From Brachionus manjavacas (Eukaryota > Rotifera > Eurotatoria > Ploima > Brachionidae), in contig JAHQIY010000046.1 in assembly GCA_019054805.1 (NCBI GenBank), positions 124,001 through 188,000 of the forward strand: a stretch of 64,000 nt of DNA. The letters run 5' to 3'. The notes under the pieces are model-generated. The model did not search any database. It had not been told where the DNA came from and worked only from the letters and a program-made list of their open reading frames with translations. Both the position numbers and the translations under genes were made by a program. Positions 23,779 through 35,519 of the stretch are shown here, in pieces. Each line of letters begins with the position of its first letter. Position 1 is the stretch's first letter.

Positions 23779-24645
23779 CAAATATCCAGTTTTGACTTTT
23801 GAAATTTTAAAAAATGAATCAAAGAAGCTAAAAACAAACCAATTTAGGATTTGATTGAAATAAATTTGATTATTTTCTGAATAAATTTAATTCAAAAAAT
23901 TTTTGAAATAATTTTTTCAATTTCAAGCTTTTTTGTTAAAAAAATATTGAAATGTTCATTTAAATTCAAAAAAAGATATAAAATGAAATATTTTCGGTTG
24001 CGGATGATTTTCTGTAACAAATAAATAATAGAAAATAAAAGATGTTGTTTCAATTATATATCCAGTTTTGACTTTTTAAATAAATAAAAATGATTTAAAG
24101 ACGTCATGAACAAACAAAATGAGGATTCGTGTGAAATTAATTTGAAAAATGACAATTTTATTGAGTAAATTAAATCAAAAAATAAATGAAATTATTTCAT
24201 TTAAAAATCAAGCATTTTTCTGTACAGGGAATTTGAAATGTTTATTAAAATTTAAAAAAAGGTATAAAATAATAAAAACAAGATTGCTAATGATTTTTTC
24301 GAACAATTGAATTTATAAAATTAATGAAATTAATTCAGTTAAATATCCAGTTTTGACTTTTCAAATATTAAAAAATGAATCAAAGACGCTAGAAAGAAAC
24401 CAATTTAGGATTTGAATGAAATTAATTTGATTAAAGACAATTTTCTTTTTAAAAATTAATTCTATTAAAACCAAAAAATTACTTTTATATTAATATTTGC
24501 TTAAATTGAACTTTCTTCTCGGCTCAAAATTTCTAATTCTCGTAATCAATTAATTGAAATAAAAAATTCTGATATTTGACATCAATGTGTTTTAAGGGAA
24601 TCTTTCTGCTTTAATATGTAAAACAGTGAAGTAAACTTTTTCTTT

Positions 24646-26655
24646 AGACTTTTTCTTTTTTTTTGTTTAATTTTTTTCTACCTTTTTAATTTTTGATTGT
24701 TATATTTGCTGGAAATTGTTGTGTCCATTTTTGATATTAGAAAAATCGTTATCATCTTTTTCATAATTTGGCCTTCAATAAATAATTGCTTATACATTTT
24801 TCTATTATATTAAACAAAATTGGTCTAAAAATATCAATTGTTCCATTTATTTGATCTCTTTAACTCTTTTATATATTTATAATATAAATTAAACTAATTG
24901 CAAGAAAACTTGATTCTCTTTAAGTTATCGGAATATTTCAATCAGCGTATGTAATTATCTTATATAAACACTTTCAAAATCATCAATTATTATCTTTAAA
25001 AAATTAGTTGAACAAATAAAGTTTTTTTATTTTCGAAAATGAATAATCTTTCAAACGAGAATGTTGTAGCTTAATTTGAGAAATTGATTATAATCACAGT
25101 TTATAATGTTTTAAGTGTGTTTATATTTCCCAAGCTAAAATCTGTAATTACGGTTTTCGGAAAATCATTAGGTTCTAATTTTTAAATGATGAAAAAATAT
25201 TTTAAAGCTTAATTGATGTATTATTATGTAATTTTCAGAAAAAAAAAATTGCTTTTCAAATTAATGACAAATTTATAAATTAAATTGATGAAAACTTGAA
25301 GAATTGAATATAATTGTCGCGACTCGGAAAATTACGAATTTTTTTGAATGATTCCTCAAGTTTTTTTTTCTAACAGGTCAAATTTTATATTTGCTGCATG
25401 TGTATCAAAACTCTTGTCTTTGAACTATTTAAATAATCTGTTTGTAGTCTCTTAATATTAAATAATCGTTCGCATGTATAATTTGAAATGATTTTAAGCC
25501 CTTTAGTTAATCTCCATTGATATTATTTTTATTACAGTAGTTGATTTTAATTTGATTTCAACTATTTCGAAAATCCTAAATTAAAGTAGTTGTCACACGA
25601 TTTACAGGATACAATACCTTAGCAAAGACTTTTTCTTTTTTTTTGTTTAATTTTTTTCTACCTTTTTAATTTTTGATTGTTATATTTGCTGGAAATTGTT
25701 GTGTCCATTTTTGATATTAGAAAAATCGTTATCATCTTTTTCATAAAACTGTTTAAATTTCATCTAAAGATAACTGTAATGATGAATTACAATTTGGCCT
25801 TCAATAAATAATTGCTTATACATTTTTCTATTATATTAAACAAAATTGGTCTAAAAATATCAATTGTTCCATTTATTTGATCTCTTTAACTCTTTTATAT
25901 ATTTATAATATAAACTAAACTAATTGCAAGAAAACTTGATTCTCTTTAAGTTATCGGAATATTTCAATCAGCGTATGTAATTATCTTATATAAACACTTT
26001 CAAAATCATCAATTATTATCTTTAAAAAATTAGTTGAACAAATAAAGTTTTTTTATTTTCGAAAATGAATAATCTTTCAAACGAGAATGTTGTAGCTTAA
26101 TTTGAGAAATTGATTATAATCACAGTTTATAATGTTTTAAGTGTGTTTATATTTCCCAAGCTAAAATCTGTAATTACGGTTTTCGGAAAATCATTAGGTT
26201 CTAATTTTTAAATGATGAAAAAATATTTTAAAGCTTAATTGATGTATTATTATGTAATTTTCAGAAAAAAAAAATTGCTTTTCAAATTAATGACAAATTT
26301 ATAAATTAAATTGATGAAAACTTGAAGAATTGAATATAATTGTCGCGACTCGGAAAATTACGAATTATTTTGAATGATTCCTCAAGTTTTTTTTTCTAAC
26401 AGGTCAAATTTTATATTTGCTGCATGTGTATCAAAACTCTTGTCTTTGAACTATTTAAATAATCTGTTTGTAGTCTCTTAATATTAAATAATCGTTCGCA
26501 TGTATAATTTGAAATGATTTTAAGCCCTTTAGTTAATCTCCATTGATATTATTTTTATTACAGTAGTTGATTTTAATTTGATTTCAACTATTTCGAAAAT
26601 CCTAAATTAAAGTAGTTGTCACACGATTTACAGGATACAATACCTTAGCAAAGAT
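24646..26655. repeat. 980-bp internal tandem duplication in unit 5
   Basis: The stretch starting AGACTTTTTCTTTTT at 24646 recurs at 25626 directly after TTAGCAAAG. The junction shares AGA with both parents. The two copies are not identical: the first lacks the 46-base stretch beginning AAACTGTTTAAATTTCATCT, the second keeps it (about 25746-25791). No gene is seen. Confidence 0.85.
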
Positions 26656-27630
26656 ATTCGATTGCTCACTTGCTGTAGATGCTGTTATATTAAATGGATT
26701 GGTGATATTTATTCTATAAGAAAAAACTTTAATTGGTTATTTAAAATTTGTGGTTGAATTTACATTTTTTATTTGCTATTTTTCACTTTATTCATTAGCC
26801 ATGTAATTGTCTTCTCGTCTTTAGTCTTTTTCTAATTTGCGTCTTTAAGGAATTTAAAAAAATATTTAGTTAAAAGCTGTATATTTAATGGAAATGATAT
26901 CATGAATCTTTTTAATAGAATTTATTTCACAGAGACTGAGCAATCAAATACTCTTGGAAAGGTGTTTTTTTATTGTAAAACATGTGAAAACTCGTAAATA
27001 TATTCGACTTATGGAATGATTTAACTCATTAAAATATAGATAAAGACAAACTTTAATGAAAAACACAAATCGAACGCTAGAAAAGAAAGAATTTTTGGGG
27101 AAAATACAGTGAAATGTCAAAAAAATAAAATCAATGGAGATTAACTTCAGAGATTAAAATCAAATCAAGTTAAACATTCGAACGATTTTTCAGTTATTAG
27201 TAAGATATTAAGAGAACAGACACAAACGACTCAAATAATCCAACGACAATAGATCATAGAATATACACCGAATTCTTCATTTCACCTATTAGAAAAAATC
27301 TAAGAGGTTTTCTGGCTCTTCAGGTTTTTTAGTTCCTGTTTTTTCAATCAAATTAATTAATCAAGTCGTTGGATTTAATAGTAAATTTTTTTTTTAAGTG
27401 AACATTACTCAAAAAAATTATTTAGAAGCCTTTTAAAAATTATTTTATCAATTTAACAATTGCTACAAATTATTTTAGTATCTAATAAAAATAAAAAAAA
27501 ATATCTAATAAATTTTCATAGTATCTAATAAAATAAAATTTATATCAAAAAAAAAATAAAATATCACACTCAAGTAAAAAAAAAATAATTTAAAATGTGA
27601 GAGAAAAATAAAACTGCTCTATTAAAGAGC

Positions 27631-28765
27631 TTAATTTATTTGTTTATTTATTTTTCGAAATTTTTCTTCGTTTGCTTGGATTCTTAACGGTTTGTTCATT
27701 AACTTCATTTCGATTTTTAGGTGGTCTTCCTCTTGTTTATTATTAGTATTCACATTTGACAATGGAATAATAACAATTCTAAAAGTGCCAAGAGGTTTGT
27801 TCGATTCTTCTTCATGGGAAGTAGAGACTTGGTCGGATTGATTGACCGTGGTATTTGAACTTAATGTATCGATGAGTTCGATTTATTCTTGAGTAATCAC
27901 TAATGGATTAATTGGCCCGGTCGAAACTCTTCGAACTTGAGCGGCTGTAGCTTGTTTACGTCGTCCACGTTCTGCATTCGCATCGATATTTAGATTTAAT
28001 CTAGGCAAAGTATTTAAATCGAGCATGTTTGCTATACCGACTGTATGCTTGCACACATAGTCTTTGTTCCAATAAAGACATGAACACACACTCAATTGCC
28101 AATTTGAATTGTTGATTGATACTGATCAAATCGAATTAATAGACTTGACATAAAAAACGAATGAAGTCCATTGATTTTCTTCCAAAAACGAACTACATAC
28201 ATTTTTACTAGCTTGCTGTTCTACTTCGCTTGATACATATTTATACAGTAATTGACCTATTGAATTGATTTTGACTATACGTTTGTCCAAATAAACCCTA
28301 TTAAAAGCTAGAGTCCATTGATGTGAATAGATTGTCGGAATCTAAACATATTTTTTCGTTGTTACAAAACTTGGATCACGATCTTTAGACCAGTTCGTGA
28401 CAAAACTCTTCCACACATCTCAAAAATTTATTCATCGGAAATAACTGTCTAAACGTCGATTCATTTTTTATTACATTGTTTGTAACTTCAAGTGCATTGT
28501 TTGTGCTTGGATACCCTGGTGCATATTGCTCATACCATCCGCACTTAAATTCACCCATCCAATTTTCGCTGAAATATTTTAAAAATTCATTCACATTTGA
28601 AGCTTCGTCTGTTGAATCATACCATTTATCATGAAATAGTTTCCAAACTGTTGAAATATGTTGAAGAATTGTTGACGCTTGAATTGCTACGAGATCTGTC
28701 TTGATTTTTGCTTTTAAATCTTTGTTTACTCTTTTCAATTTGTATTTAAAATTTCTCTCAAACAA
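27631..28765 (-). pseudogene. MULE-type transposase C-terminal region, longest copy (unit 5)
   Basis: This copy extends farthest toward the N-terminus. From 28765 it reads a helical region (KTDLVAIQAS, then W..F.DKWY), then W-MGEFKCGWYEQY and the TNNALEVTNN signature, before a one-base insertion breaks the frame in CVEEF (about 28400). The remaining C-terminus lies in another frame with the shared TAG and TGA, and the SWIM finger is at 28095-28050. An A-to-T change creates an extra stop just after TQE (27883). MULE transposases normally have a DDE domain upstream; that part is missing beyond the palindrome. Confidence 0.78.
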
Positions 28766-28805
28766 ACGAATATTTGTTCAAAATATCCGTTTGTTTGAGA
28801 GAAAT
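28751..28805. repeat. Palindrome at the array edge
   Basis: A perfect 18-bp inverted repeat (ATTTCTCTCAAACAAACG and its complement) surrounds a 19-base spacer. The left arm is MULE coding sequence; the right arm is its inverted duplicate. Homology to the array stops here. Confidence 0.85.
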
Positions 28806-29270
28806 AATTGTATCAGTTATTTGATCCTTTTACTCTTCTTTAATGCATTTTAAATATAAACTAAGGTTGTAAGAAACTTTGATTCCTTTTAAATTTTTTT
28901 AATCAGTGTATTTTACTTATGTTGTTTAACCACTCTCAAAATCATCAATTATTATCTTTAAAAAATAAATTCAACAAATTAGTATTTAATTTTTTAAATA
29001 ATGAAAAATAATAAAATTTTTTAAAAAATAATGAAATTTTTTTTAATGGCTAATAGATATATTTGTTTTGTATTTTTAACTTAAAAAAATATGCTTTTGG
29101 AATCAATGACAAATTGATAAAAACAAATCAATTGCATTTTTGTTTTATAATGTAACATAGTAAACATGCTATGTAAATTATAAAAATAAAATAATAAAAA
29201 ATTTTTTTCTCAATCTATAGAAAAAATCGATTATAAAAATTGAAATTTATAAACTCATTTTTTGTTAAGT
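28806..29270. repeat. Diverged relic of the array unit
   Basis: Bases 28806-29110 align with the non-coding block near 1105-1290 (shared words such as TATCAGTTATTTGATCC against TCAATTGTTCCATTTATTTG, and TCAAAATCATCAATTATTATC). Bases 29149-29262 align with the linker at 3707-3818. Divergence is far higher than among units 1-5, so this is an older copy. No integrase follows. Confidence 0.7.
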
Positions 29271-29419
29271 TATTTGGAAATTCTAATTTTTAAAGCAGGC
29301 ACATATTTCAAAAAAATTTTTTTAATATTTTTCAAACCATTAAAGCTTGAAAGCACACTTTTCTCGCTCCAAAGCCGCCATGCGCGCATTCAAAAAGAAA
29401 TATTTGGAATTTTAAACAG

Positions 29420-30690
29420 AACGGCTCGGGCAAGCACCTTTTGATGCTGGACCAAGAGGCCTATTTGCCTTTTGACGTTGTGGGCAGCTCGTCAAGCAAT
29501 GTGGACGTGCTGCAGAGGAGTCATGACCAATTCATAATCAAACTAAAAGCTCAGAATGACAAAATGAAAAGTCTAGCTGACCAGTTGACCAAGCTAAGGG
29601 CCTACAAGCACTTTGGCTTTGAAGCGCCCAGGTGTTTGTTTTTGCCAAGCAGCTAAAATAGCTGGTCAAGCGGCCTCAAGTTGTGCAAGTTGAAAAAGTT
29701 GCGCCAAAGCCAAGTGGGGTGGTGAACGCGCTCAAAAGATACCGGAAAAAAAACCTCTATTGTGAGACGCAAAACCAATAGCATTGAACCAAGACAACTG
29801 CAACATTTGAACACGGAAAATTTACAAAAGAGACAAGCTGAAATCAAATTCATGTTCAATCAGCTGTTAAATTAGTCAATTGAGCGACGCAAACAACTGG
29901 ACAACACAATGGCATTTTACCGATGGCTCAGAAGGTACGAAGAGTTCAGCAAGTGGGTTGGCCAAAAGCTTGACGAAAAGAGCCTGTCCAACCGGCAGTC
30001 ATTGCTGGAAAATCCGGACTGGTCCAAACGTCTCTATCAGACTTTTGTCACTGATTTTTTGGCCTACCAAAACGAGTTTGCTCAAATTGAAAAATTGGCA
30101 GATGAGTTGGTGAGCATAAGTTAACGTATGTGATCGGAACGTCCAAAAAGGCTATGTCACATGGCGAAATAAAGCAAAAACAAAGCGCACTCGGCGCTGA
30201 TTATCAAAAATTGTTGGAGCTTAAAAAAACGTGGGACAATTGAATAAAAGCGTTACAGTGCATCGAAACGTACAATGGTTTGTATGCGGAAGTGAGTGAT
30301 TTGGTGAGAGAAAAGCTGACCGCTCTGCAAAAGGAAGAAATGGACGATGAAAATGATGTGCGAACTGTGTGAGCTCTTCAAAAGAAACAGGAAAAAATGG
30401 AACGCGAACTTGGACCAAATGACAAAAATATGCTTAGTTTGAAGCAAAATGCCCAAGAGGTGAGCCGCAAGAGAAAGAAAATAGAAAAGCAAGAGGTAAT
30501 TAATGACGAGTGGCAAAGGGTTGCGGGAGGATGTCAAAAATCGAAAGGCAAAATTAGATGAAAAGTATGGCATTCAGAGATTTGAAAATGAACTAGACGA
30601 TTTTAGAGTGGCTTTTGGCGGCCTTGTTGTCCAATTGAACGAGCTCACAGATCCCAGAGATCTGAAACAACACGAGGAAATAAATTTAAA
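29420..30690 (+). pseudogene. Spectrin-repeat protein relic, part 1
   Basis: A markedly GC-richer stretch encodes pieces of triple-helical spectrin repeats in shifting plus-strand frames. Recognisable parts: a helix with VDVLQRSHDQF (29441-29646), RRKQLDNTMAFYRWLRRYEEF..W (about 29880-30124), ALQKKQEKMERELGP (about 30370-30420), and a repeat with AKLDEKYGIQRFENELDDF (30503-30700). In spectrin family proteins such W-centred 105-residue repeats form the membrane skeleton rod. At least two TGA stops stand where CGA arginine fits (about 30241 and 30370), and there are several frameshifts. No actin-binding or PH domain is seen. It could be a decayed spectrin/dystonin-like gene or a very poorly read one. 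Confidence 0.65.
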
Positions 30691-30739
30691 AATATTATAT
30701 TTTATAATGTGTTTTCTTTTATTTTTGAAAAATTTGTGA

Positions 30740-31435
30740 TTTGGACTTTTAAAAAGTTTTAAATAATGTGATCGTTTCCTCTTGATAAAAAATTTAGCAT
30801 TGTTAAATTTTGCATAAAAAAATTAAAAAATAAATGTCAAGCATTTTATCATTTCCAATTGAAAAATGACTTTAATGACGAATATTTTTTTATTTTTTTA
30901 ATGTGTTTTTTCGAGTTCAAGTGAATTCTTCACATTTAATGTTCACTTCAAACTCACACTTAAAAGATTAAATTACAATCACAGAAGCTAATTTGGTTTA
31001 GGTTTTTGTTTAAAATAATTAGTTTGATTAGTTTTTAAACTTCCTTTTATTAAGTGGACTTAGTAGCCTAATAGTTAATTCTTTCTAATTTCTTCAAATA
31101 TAAATGTTCGAATCATCAAATTTAGTAGCTAACTTAATTTTATTTTTTATTTAATTCGATTTATTTTTTAGTTGTCTAAAAAATTTCTATTCTTTTTTCG
31201 ACTTTAAAAATAAGAAAAGATAAAAAATAATTTTCTTTAATTTATTAACAAATAAAATAAGGAAAAAAGTTTTTCAATTTTTATATTTTTTTTCTGTTCT
31301 TCTTATTATTTTGTACGGAATTTCACAAAACCCAATTAAAAAAAGTATAATTTAATAAAAATAAAGTTAATCATATAAAATTTCTATAAATTTGTTAAAA
31401 ATAAGGCAAGAAAATTAACAAGAATCACTGAGTTC
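30740..31435. other. AT-rich spacer
   Basis: About 700 bases of very AT-rich sequence between two spectrin-like pieces. It could be an intron of the ancestral gene. I see no conserved ORF, RNA gene or repeat in it. Confidence 0.5.
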
Positions 31436-31442
31436 GTTCACA

Positions 31443-31924
31443 GTGTTGCACGGCATGGATGATACCAGTCAATGGATCAGCGACAAGATGGCACTGGCAT
31501 CGCTAGACGAACTTGGTTTTAGTCTCCAAGAAACGCATAAAATGCTCAAAAAACATAACAATTTGGAACAAGAGACAAATAACCAACAAGAGCTGATCGA
31601 AACTGTGTTCAAAAGAGTAATAAAGAGTGTCTTGCGTTCAAAGCCATGGTTTCAAAAGCTGGACGACGTGTACCAGATGCAAAACTTTTGTCAGAAAGCG
31701 AAGAAATGATCCAGTACAAGCAGTACTTGAACGCCATGTTGAGTGTTTTCAAGTTTGAAAGAGAGGCCAAGACGTTTGCCAACTGGCTCCGAGATCAACA
31801 AGGGCTCCATTTAAGTCAAGATTTGGCCAAGATTTGGAACATGCTAAAAATTATTGAGAATACACAAGACTTAAATGAACAAAATTTGAAGTATAACAAG
31901 CTGCTGAGGGAACCACTTTATTAA
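31443..31924 (+). pseudogene. Spectrin-repeat protein relic, part 2
   Basis: Two overlapping plus-strand frames join to give spectrin repeat sequence. The first (31443-31640) has DDTSQWISDKMALAS..LG.SLQETHKMLKKH, which resembles the helix A and B pattern of spectrin repeats (W in helix A, LLKKH in helix B). The second (31646-31924) has LNAMLSVFKFEREAKTFANW, the start of the next repeat. They are separated by one frameshift near 31640. It lies downstream of part 1 on the same strand, so both probably come from the same ancestral gene. Confidence 0.65.
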
Positions 31925-33070
31925 AAAAAGCAGTTTAGAATTTTTACTAATTTTTTTAAGATGATCAACTAGATGAAGTAATATCTGTGCCAAATCATAA
32001 GTAAATAGGGATAAATTTAAAGCCTTAAACAGCATAAAGAATTTCTAAGATCTTACAAATACTTAGTTCGGCTTATTAGTTTATTTTTTATAATAAATTT
32101 GAAGATATGTCAATTCTCAGAAGGTTGAAAATTATGTTTTTATTTTAGAAATGTAAATATTGCCTTTAAGACTGTAAAATCTGGCATTGATTTACTATTC
32201 ATTGTGCTCACATGCACAGAAATTCTTGCTGCGGAGAATCGATTTTGAAGTGTGAATGTTTAATAAGACCTTCCAATTAAATTTTTAACAAGACGAAATT
32301 ATTTTTTTAATTTTTAAATAATTTAAATTTTGGACTAGTTTTTTATTATATTTATCAATATTTTTAAATGATTTATGGTTTTATTCCTTGTTATATTATT
32401 CTATTTTTAGCTCAATCAGGCTTCTCTTAATTTTACTACTCAATGTCGTGAAATTTATAGCCTCCAAAAAAGTGAAATAGAAATGTTCTTTATCAAACTC
32501 ATCAAAATCTCAAAATTAGTACAAAACTGAAACAAGCGTTGGAATTTTTCCCTTAAGTTTTCGAATCCTATTTACTGGTAATGCAATTTTGGGTTGCTAA
32601 ATTTTTTAAAATTTTTAAGTAGAATTTCAATCTTTTGTTTCATTTTTTGCTTCTAATATTGAGAGACCGAAAAGTTTGTATAGAAATTTCTATTTCACGT
32701 TACAAAAGGGATTGAAAATTTCAAAATAGTCTAAGGAAAAAAATTTAAGAGTCCGGAGTCCTGGATCAAAAATTAAATGAAAACACTAAATAGAACAAAA
32801 CATCATTTAATTAAAATTTCATAATAAAAAGTAGACTAATTCAAAAGTTTTATATTATTTTTTTAATTCTTGTAATTAAAAACATTTTTTAACTCATTAT
32901 AGTTGTTAGATTGTAATAAATTGAAAAACACATATTTCTTCAGTTTCTCTCTATTTTAATATTATTAAATGCTAGTTAAAAGGTATTATGTTAAAAAATG
33001 AATTTAATTTAATAAGTTGAATAATATTTTTGAAAAAATCGTATTCTAATAGAAATAATTTACATTGCTC
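31925..33070. other. AT-rich stretch without recognised gene
   Basis: About 1.1 kb of AT-rich sequence. I see no conserved coding frame, RNA gene or tandem repeat. It separates the spectrin-like relic from the MULE-OTU element and may include the terminal region of the latter. Confidence 0.45.
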
Positions 33071-33074
33071 CAAA

Positions 33075-34330
33075 TGATAAAAATGAAAAGGACCGTTATT
33101 GACTTAAGCAACTTATTAATTGCTATAACACGCCAATTATTGAAAATCCTTGGTACAAACTTGAATTTTATCCTAAGTTTTCTAAAAATGAACAGATTAT
33201 CTGGGTAAAAATTTGCAAAGAATATTATGGGAAATTAAGCTTTAAACAGACATTATTAATTTATATGTGGTATAAACGGAATACCCAAAATTATTCGAAA
33301 ATTGTTCATCAAAAACTTAATATTCTAGAATTTGATTCAAATGAATATCCGGAAAAAGCAACCAGCAAGAAAATAAGACATTTATAGTATTTTGTTTGAA
33401 AGAATTCAAATCATTTACTGTTTTTAATTCTAAACGTCGTCGTCTTCTCGGTGATTTTGAAGAAGCTTTGAATACTAAATTGCAAAAAGATGGTTTCAAT
33501 TGTTATTTTAAATGCAATTACAATTGGTTCAATTCAGAAAACAGTCGGAAAAAGAATTTACAAATATGGTCTGGGTTAAACAAATGCATTCATAAAGAAT
33601 GTCAGCAATCTTTTACAACTGAAATAGCTGAAATCGAAAATGAAAAAGTTGTTATTAAAATTTTGTATTTTGACAAAAAAAAAATCAAAAAATTCTAAAG
33701 TCTGAAAGAATAATAGGTCTAGAATAAAAACTAACAGCACAAAAGCTAAAAGCAGAAGGTGTTTCAAATGTATGCGATACTTATAATACATGTAAATATT
33801 TTTTAAATTAATAAAAAAAAAAAACTTTCTAATTTCTTTTTAATTTTTAATATTGAAGTTACAAGAACAAAAAAAATACACTTCACAATATCGTTAACGA
33901 ATTCGATCACCGTTTTAGACTTAATAGAGACTTGATTTTAGATTTAAAAGCGACAAAAACTCTTTGTCAGAATTTGTGTATTTCAACAAATTCCGAATTC
34001 AGAGGATTTGTTCACAATTTATCGATAGATCCTTATGGTTTTTTATTAATGTCAGATATTCAAGTAATTAAACAAAAAAAAAATTAAAAAATTTAAAATT
34101 TATATTTTTTAGCTAAAAATTTGGATTCAAGCCAAATGTTCAAATCCAATTTGGTATTTTGACGCCACTGGAAGCGTGCATAAGGATATTGTTTCTCAAA
34201 AAATCCATTATTATATTCAATAGTTTTTCGTGACAAGAAAAACAAGATTATAATGCCAATAGCTGAATTTATTACAACAGAGCAAACAACAAAATCAATT
34301 TCAATTTATTTACAAGTTATTTATTTTAAT
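33075..34330 (+). pseudogene. MULE-like transposase relic, N-terminal and catalytic part (OTU-linked element)
   Basis: Broken plus-strand frames give a transposase-like protein. First comes a segment with PWYKLEFYPKFS and a basic region (33120-33385). Then 33396-33698 has KRRRLLGDFEEAL and a Cys pair in KCIHKECQQSF. A further segment (33870-34060) ends at a plausible GT..AG intron (about 34064-34112). After it comes WYFDATGSVHKD (about 34152-34190), where the D fits the first catalytic acid of MULE-type transposases, and then PIAEFITTEQTTKSIS. Frameshifts and stops occur throughout. It is cut at about 34330 by a LINE, and its continuation is at 35520-36433. Confidence 0.6.
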
Positions 34331-34336
34331 ATTATG

Positions 34337-34393
34337 GAGTTTAGTAGTAAGTAGTAGTAGTAGTAAATAATGCTGTGGGAGACTTGAGTCTCC
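34337..34393 (-). repeat. LINE 3' end: hairpin plus trinucleotide tail
   Basis: On the plus strand, a TAG-repeat tract (34340-34366) is followed by GGAGACT-TG-AGTCTCC (34378-34393), a perfect 7-bp stem. Read on the LINE strand the order is hairpin, GCATTATTTA, then an ACT/TAC repeat. This matches the layout at the other LINE 3' ends in the window. Confidence 0.7.
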
Positions 34394-34602
34394 AAGTAGT
34401 GGCGCACGTAGACGCCCCACTTTAACAGCCAATTGCCGATTTTTTTTAAATAAGCTATTTTTAGAAAACTTATTTTACATTTTTTTAAATAACTTTCTAA
34501 TGAATATTTTAAAATAACTATCATTTTACACTGTTCTAAATAAACTATTTTTAGATGCAAGAAAAATATCTAAATTTATAAAAGTATTATTAAATTAATT
34601 TT

Positions 34603-35478
34603 TCATCTAAGTAGCTTGTCGATTCTTTTTTTAAAAATGTTTGTATTGCTGACACTCTTTGTCACCGCATCCAGCGTGTTCCAGTTTCCTGCTGTTCGGT
34701 TAATGAAAAAGTTGTGTCTCACTCCACAATTGCGGATCAGCTGTCGCTCGATAGCCTTATGGCAAGTTCTTGTGTTCCCTGCCGGGCTTTCTAGACCGTC
34801 CGAAGCCAGTTTTTGATCCCCATTTATGAATGTCACCCGATCATGACGATGCTGAATTTTGTGTAGTTGGATGAGATCACCACGCCTGCGTCTCTCTTCT
34901 AGGGTACTCCAACCAAGAGCCTCTCTTCTCTTGACGTATGGTTTATCCTTCAGTTCTGGTACTGGTTTCGAGAATCGTCGCTGGACTTGCTCCAGGACAT
35001 CAATATCACTTCGTCGATAAGGATTCCAGGCTCCTACAGCAAATTCGAGATGGGGACGGACAAATGACTTAAAAAGGAGATCTACTAGCTTTAAAGAGAA
35101 GTACTTGAAAGTGAGTCTTATTCGACTTGCTACCATCGTTGCTCTTGCCGCTGCTCGCTTAGCCTGTTCGCTTGACTTAAGGTCGCTGGTGATGATTATA
35201 CCGAGATCGCGTTCTTTAGTTGTCTTCGCTAGAGTGTGACCTCCAAGCTTATAGTCATGACGCCTGTTGTTTGCTCCAAAATGCATTACAACACACTTCT
35301 CTAAGTTGAAATTAGTTTGCCATGTGTCAGACCATACCAACAATCTCTCCAGATCCAACTGCATCTCTATCGAATCCTGTCGCCGCTCCACTGATCTGGC
35401 CAGCTTGCTATCGTCTGCGTAGAGCCTGCAAAGTGAGCTGCAAAGGTCAGGCATATCATTGATAAGGATGATGAAATT
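34603..35478 (-). pseudogene. LINE ORF2 reverse transcriptase, C-terminal half (open)
   Basis: This uninterrupted frame of about 290 codons starts within the RT palm at FIILINDMPDL and contains LYADDSKL, the catalytic YADD box. It continues through the thumb (KRAAARATMVASRIR, FVRPHLEFAVGAWNPY) to a C-terminal region ending KRIDKLLR and a TGA. LINE reverse transcriptases copy their own RNA at the nicked target. Endonuclease and RT motifs upstream of YADD are missing because of 5' truncation, so the upstream ATG (35490) is probably not a real start. It is closely related to the C-terminus of the decayed LINE at 45380-46225 and supplies the undamaged reference for its stops. Confidence 0.85.
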
Positions 35479-35519
35479 TGTTCCACTCATGTCAAAAATG
35501 TCAAAAAAGTCAAAAAAAT

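Larger units (their letters stand above)
23779..28805. repeat. Composite tandem array, unit 5 (terminal, partial)
   Basis: The last unit has a non-coding block lengthened by a ~980-bp tandem duplication and the longest MULE fragment in the window. It lacks the linker, integrase relic and tail. It ends at an 18-bp-arm palindrome (28751-28805), after which only diverged relatives of the unit are found. Confidence 0.85.
34330..35490 (-). mobile_element. 5'-truncated CR1/Jockey-like LINE insertion
   Basis: The insertion carries the C-terminal half of a LINE ORF2 (35490-34603), a ~220-base 3' UTR, a hairpin (34378-34393) and a (TAC)n-type tail (about 34340-34370 read on the minus strand). It sits inside the MULE-OTU relic, between its catalytic and OTU portions, in the opposite orientation. 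5' truncation is normal for target-primed reverse transcription. No clear target site duplication was seen. Confidence 0.75.

Noticed and set aside
1-28805. CRISPR-like or phage-like repeat array
   Set aside because: Repeats are kilobases long, with no short regular spacers and no cas-like genes; the context is eukaryotic.
30221-30573. Overlapping minus-strand frames rich in F, L and S
   Set aside because: They lie antisense to spectrin-like plus-strand helices; the hydrophobic pattern is the complement of K/E/Q-rich coding sequence.
34321-34560. 79-codon minus-strand frame through the LINE 3' end
   Set aside because: It covers the 3' UTR, hairpin and microsatellite tail of the LINE; the tyrosine run comes from the TAC repeat.
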